A stretch of 8,439 bases of DNA from Chloroflexota bacterium (lineage in GTDB: Bacteria > Chloroflexota > Ktedonobacteria > Ktedonobacterales > Ktedonobacteraceae). Made by a program: the position numbers and the translations under genes. This document shows, piece by piece, positions 5,997 through 8,439 of this stretch (within the stretch, counting starts at the first letter, position 1; each line of letters starts with the position of its first letter). The DNA lies in NCBI GenBank assembly GCA_005881495.1, contig VBHI01000254.1:1-8439 (forward strand), read 5' to 3'. The notes under the pieces are model-generated. The model ran no database searches. It had not been told where the DNA came from and saw only the letters and a list, made by a program, of their open reading frames with translations.

Positions 5997-6826
5997 CTAA
6001 ACGCTGCCTGAAGGAGCGCCTTGCGTGCCGTCGGGGAGCAAGGGAAGTTGCACGACCAGTAGGCGATGAGAGAGTTTGCGCCTGCGCGTGGGGGGATTTG
6101 TGCGGATGATGACAAACCATTCGACCTCGCCCGGTTCCCAGAGTTCGGGTTGTGCTGAGGGTTAGGGATGGTGAAAGAGTCGAGGGTTTCCAACGCGGGC
6201 AAGATGCCGCTCATCGGGTTGCCACTCGACCGAATAGCGTGAGAGCTTTTCCTGCTGATATTCCAACGTCAGCAAATCTTGGAAGATATTCACGACCGCT
6301 TCCTCTCCGGCCAAGCCGCGCTCGCCATAGAGCAAAAAGTTGCGAAATTTGGCGTAGCCTGCCTTGTTTAAGCGGCGTGTTTCGCAAATGGCCTCGAACA
6401 CCTGATGGACCAGCTCTGGTTCCGGTTGCATCCCTTTGACCCAGCCCAACACGGCGGCTGGGCTATGGCACCCGTCCTGCCGTTCTTCGTGCGCCATGTG
6501 CTTTTGGAAATTGTAATCGGTCATCCATTTGTCATGGGCTGCCAGCAAATCCTCCCAAGTATGCGCTTTCTCAAAGCTCCAGTCTGCCATGCGTCTTTGG
6601 ACGCCAAACGCCGCTTCTATATAGTTTTGATAGGGTCGTCCTTTCTTGATTTCCTTTTTCTCGATGCCAAGTTGTTCGCACACACGCCTGGTGGCGTGCG
6701 AGATGAAGACGCTGCCGTTGTCGCTAACGAGGATCTCTGGAACCCCATGCTTGCGGATCGCGGCATAGAACACGGCAAAAAACGCTTCATTGTCCTGGCG
6801 CAGCGAGATGGCCGAGGCTAAGATCG
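5997..6826 (-). pseudogene. DDE (rve integrase core) transposase, 3' exon, interrupted by a group II intron and a stop codon
   Basis: The piece begins at ATC-TTA (ILASAISLRQDNEAFFAV) and carries the second catalytic Asp in LVSDNGSVF (codon 6720-6722) and the Glu in NYIEAAFGVQRR (codon 6615-6617), 34 residues apart. This is the DD(34-35)E spacing of rve transposases of the IS3/IS481 kind. The first Asp and the HTH are missing because a group II intron interrupts the gene just after the expected DxxSR motif; the 5' exon lies off the window. A TAA at 6162-6164 stops the frame, but the same frame continues for 54 codons with transposase-like sequence (PELWEPGEVEWFVIIR, then VVQLPLLPDG) to a TAG at 5997-5999. 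The original protein therefore probably ended there. The gene is non-functional as seen. The exact IS family is not certain. Confidence 0.8.
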
Positions 6827-6926
6827 GTGAGGTAAGGGCACAGCGCGTTATCCTCCCTTGCGAAAGGTACGTAGCCTGCACCCTCCCTCCCAAACCCGGC
6901 GTGCCACTCGTCGCGGCACCGGGCTT
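6827..6926 (-). ncRNA. Group II intron domains V and VI and 3' splice site
   Basis: Four nucleotides after the maturase stop, AAGCCCGGTGCC pairs with GGCA-CG-CCGGGTTT. This contains the AGC catalytic triad near the 5' side and the two-base CG bulge typical of domain V (about 6892-6926). Domain VI follows: GAGG-G-AGGG-TGCAG (6889-6876) pairs with CTGTG-CCCT-TA-CCTC (6843-6829), leaving an unpaired A at 6833 as the likely branch point. The intron then ends with AC at 6828-6827, which fits the usual AY 3' end. The 3' exon continues directly into transposase codons. Boundaries are inferred from folding by eye and could shift by 1-2 nt. Confidence 0.8.
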
Positions 6927-6930
6927 TCCA

Positions 6931-8391
6931 TCACCCCTCACTCGCCTGCTCTTGCTTCCTGGTGTTTTGTTTCAAGCGGTAAATCCTTTCGGCTCTGTGT
7001 TCTTTGTCATGGCATGATTGACACAGAGCTTCCATTGCCTCTGGTCGGTGATCGGCCTGTTTCGGGTTCTTCCTCCATTGGACCCGATGTTGATGATGAA
7101 CGACCAGCTTCGTTGCTCGTCCACATCGTTCACACGCCCCGCTTGCCCTCCTGAGTACTTCTCGCCGGTTGGCTTCGTATTCCGGGGCGGCTTTGTTTCC
7201 CTGCCACATATCTTTCACTGTTGGCAGGATGTAGTGTTCTACCTTCACCTTCTCCAGATACGGATGAGGCCAGTATCTCTTGATCCTCGGTCGATGATAG
7301 ATGAGTTTGGTTTGTGTTGCTCGATAGCGCCAGACCCATTTCCCATCTGCTTCCTGGGCTGCAAATTCATCTCTGCCTCCTTTCGGCCCAGGTTGGTGTG
7401 GCATAAACCGTCTTCTCACTTCCTTTGGCCCGATACGGTACTTCTTCTCCAGCCATTTTCTCAGCCGAAGCCAGACGTAACAATCAAGCTTGTGGAAGGT
7501 TTCTGTCGGGTTCACTGCTCGGTAGTAGATAGCCCATCCTCGAATGACCGCATTGATGGCCTGTATCTTGCGTACATAGTCGTCGTTGGTCGTGCTCCTT
7601 GTGGTCATCGCTTTGATTTTCGCTTGCACCCGCTTCAAGCCTTTGTCGGTGGGACGCATAAATACGCCTACCTTTCGACCATCTGTGGGTCTGTTACAGC
7701 GAAAAATGCGGAACCCCAAGAATTCAAACCCATCCTCGATATGAGTGATCTTCGTTTTCTCTTCGGACAACTCTCATCCCATTTCGTCTCGGAGGAATGT
7801 CTTGCACGCCTCCTTGATGCATTGGGCCTGTGCTGATGTGCCACGAATGACGAATATCCAATCATCGGCATAGCGAAACATCTGCACTGCGGCTTGGTCT
7901 TTGCCTTTGAAGCGGCGGCGTTGCCAGGTTTCATAGGCTCGTTTGTCCCTTTTCTTGTCAGGAATGCCGTAGTGTTGGCTGTACCATTCATCAAAGCGAT
8001 GAAGGTAGATATTCGCCAACAACGGTGATGCCATCCCGCCCTGGGGCGTGCCTTCTGAGCTTTGTACAAGTGTTCTCTCAATCATAATGCCGCTTTTGAG
8101 AAAGCGCCGTATGAGTGCGAGCATCCCTGTATCTGCTATCCGCCGTGCCACCGCACTAAGGAGGTGTTCGTGCGGAATTTTATCGAAGCACGCTCGTATG
8201 TCGCCTTCGATCACCCATCGGTACCCTGCTTTCGTTCCACAAAGTTGATAGAGCGGTTGGATGCAGTCCATCGTACAGCGTCCGGGTCGAAAGCCATTGG
8301 AGAAGTAGTAGAAGTCTGCTTCCCAAATCGGCTCCATCACCATTTTGAGTAACATTTGAACCGTTCGGTCTTTCACGGTAGGCATCCCCAA
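6931..8391 (-). pseudogene. ltrA: Group II intron reverse transcriptase/maturase/HNH endonuclease, with in-frame TGA
   Basis: This is an LtrA-type intron-encoded protein, which supports intron splicing and target-primed reverse transcription. From 8391 the reading is LGMPTVKDRTVQ (RT2), then EGDIRACFD (RT3), GTPQGGMASPLLANIYL (RT4) and YADD (RT5 active site, codons near 7863-7872). After FLRDEMG a TGA at 7774-7776 interrupts, and the same frame resumes with ELSEEKT...GFEFLGF (RT7). Then come the maturase X domain (VIRGWAIYYRAVNPTETFHKL), a DNA-binding region and a C-terminal HNH domain with CERC, HHQH and CQSCHDKEH. Relatives read GLELSEEK here, so a single TTA-to-TGA change explains the stop. 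The N-terminal RT0/RT1 region is missing or unrecognisable, because an in-frame TAG lies at 8398-8400. The protein is probably inactive unless the stop is read through. Confidence 0.88.
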
Positions 8392-8401
8392 AGTACACTA
8401 C

Positions 8402-8430
8402 CCCATCATCCCAGCGAGTTTCGGGATGGG
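8402..8430. repeat. Bulged hairpin at the broken 5' end of the RT gene
   Basis: CCCAT (8402-8406) and CCC (8410-8412) pair with GGG (8423-8425) and ATGGG (8426-8430), giving 8 bp with a 3-nt CAT bulge and a 10-nt loop. It lies within 11 bp of where recognisable reverse transcriptase sequence stops. Bulged hairpins like this mark the ends of IS200/IS605-type elements, so it might be the end of another insertion. The window ends 9 bp later, so this cannot be decided here. Confidence 0.4.
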
Positions 8431-8439
8431 TGACGGTCA

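Larger units (their letters stand above)
6827..8439 (-). mobile_element. Group II intron (5' part off window or lost) inserted in a transposase gene
   Basis: The element runs from the 3' splice site near 6827 through domains VI and V and the intron-encoded protein. Its ribozyme domains I-IV and 5' splice site should lie beyond position 8439, unless a rearrangement near 8392-8400 removed them. It sits on the same strand as the interrupted transposase, as required for splicing. Bacterial group II introns commonly home into other mobile elements, and that is what is seen here. Confidence 0.75.

Noticed and set aside
6827..6941. First 39 codons of the transposase open frame (from 6941)
   Set aside because: These codons read through intron domains V and VI and are not transposase sequence. 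The exon begins near 6826.
7018..7836. A 272-codon open frame on the plus strand
   Set aside because: It lies entirely antisense to the intron reverse transcriptase, whose minus-strand frame carries unmistakable maturase and HNH motifs. The plus frame has no recognisable domain.
1..8439. CRISPR array, tRNA, rRNA or replication origin
   Set aside because: I saw no regularly spaced 24-37 bp repeats, no tRNA cloverleaf with a TTCGA arm in context and no rRNA-like stretch. The TAAAC array is too short to be called an origin.

Overview
This 8.4 kb window holds a sensory two-component operon, an erythromycin-esterase-family gene and a pile of nested, decaying mobile DNA. The organism is a bacterium with moderately high GC. 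The best guess is a soil Chloroflexota of the Ktedonobacteria type. That rests on the GAF/PAS-rich histidine kinase, the lone Ere-like enzyme and the density of broken transposable elements. It is inference from remembered family resemblance and is not proved by the sequence.

Layout. (1) Positions 1-2955, minus strand: a large membrane histidine kinase (dCache-like sensor, HAMP, GAF, PAS, HisKA, HATPase) is followed after 27 bp by the start of its response regulator, which runs off the left edge. (2) Positions 2956-4237: about 1.3 kb without an intact gene. It contains a candidate extended -10 promoter and structured leader for the kinase operon, several inverted repeats, and an 11/21/11-bp phased array of TAAAC-type direct repeats. 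It also holds degraded gene pieces: an ArsR-like tail, a Tn3-type (DUF4158) transposase piece and a MerR wing-HTH piece. (3) Positions 4238-5762, plus strand: a structured leader with an upstream ORF, then an intact 433-residue erythromycin-esterase-family protein with all the expected catalytic motifs. (4) Positions 5763-5996: a short non-coding stretch that probably contains one end of an insertion sequence. (5) Positions 5997-8439, minus strand: the 3' part of a DDE (rve) transposase gene, interrupted by a group II intron. The intron's reverse transcriptase/maturase/HNH gene, domain V and domain VI are all readable.

How it fits together. The kinase and regulator form a normal sensory operon, and the phased repeats are reasonable candidates for a response-regulator site. 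The esterase looks functional and independently transcribed. The right half is an intron inside an IS, and both layers carry an in-frame stop (TGA in the RT, TAA in the transposase). The window therefore shows successive insertion and decay rather than an active system. I saw no CRISPR array, tRNA or rRNA. The least explained signals are the phased repeats at 3475-3525, the mutually exclusive pairings in the esterase leader, and the structured kinase leader.
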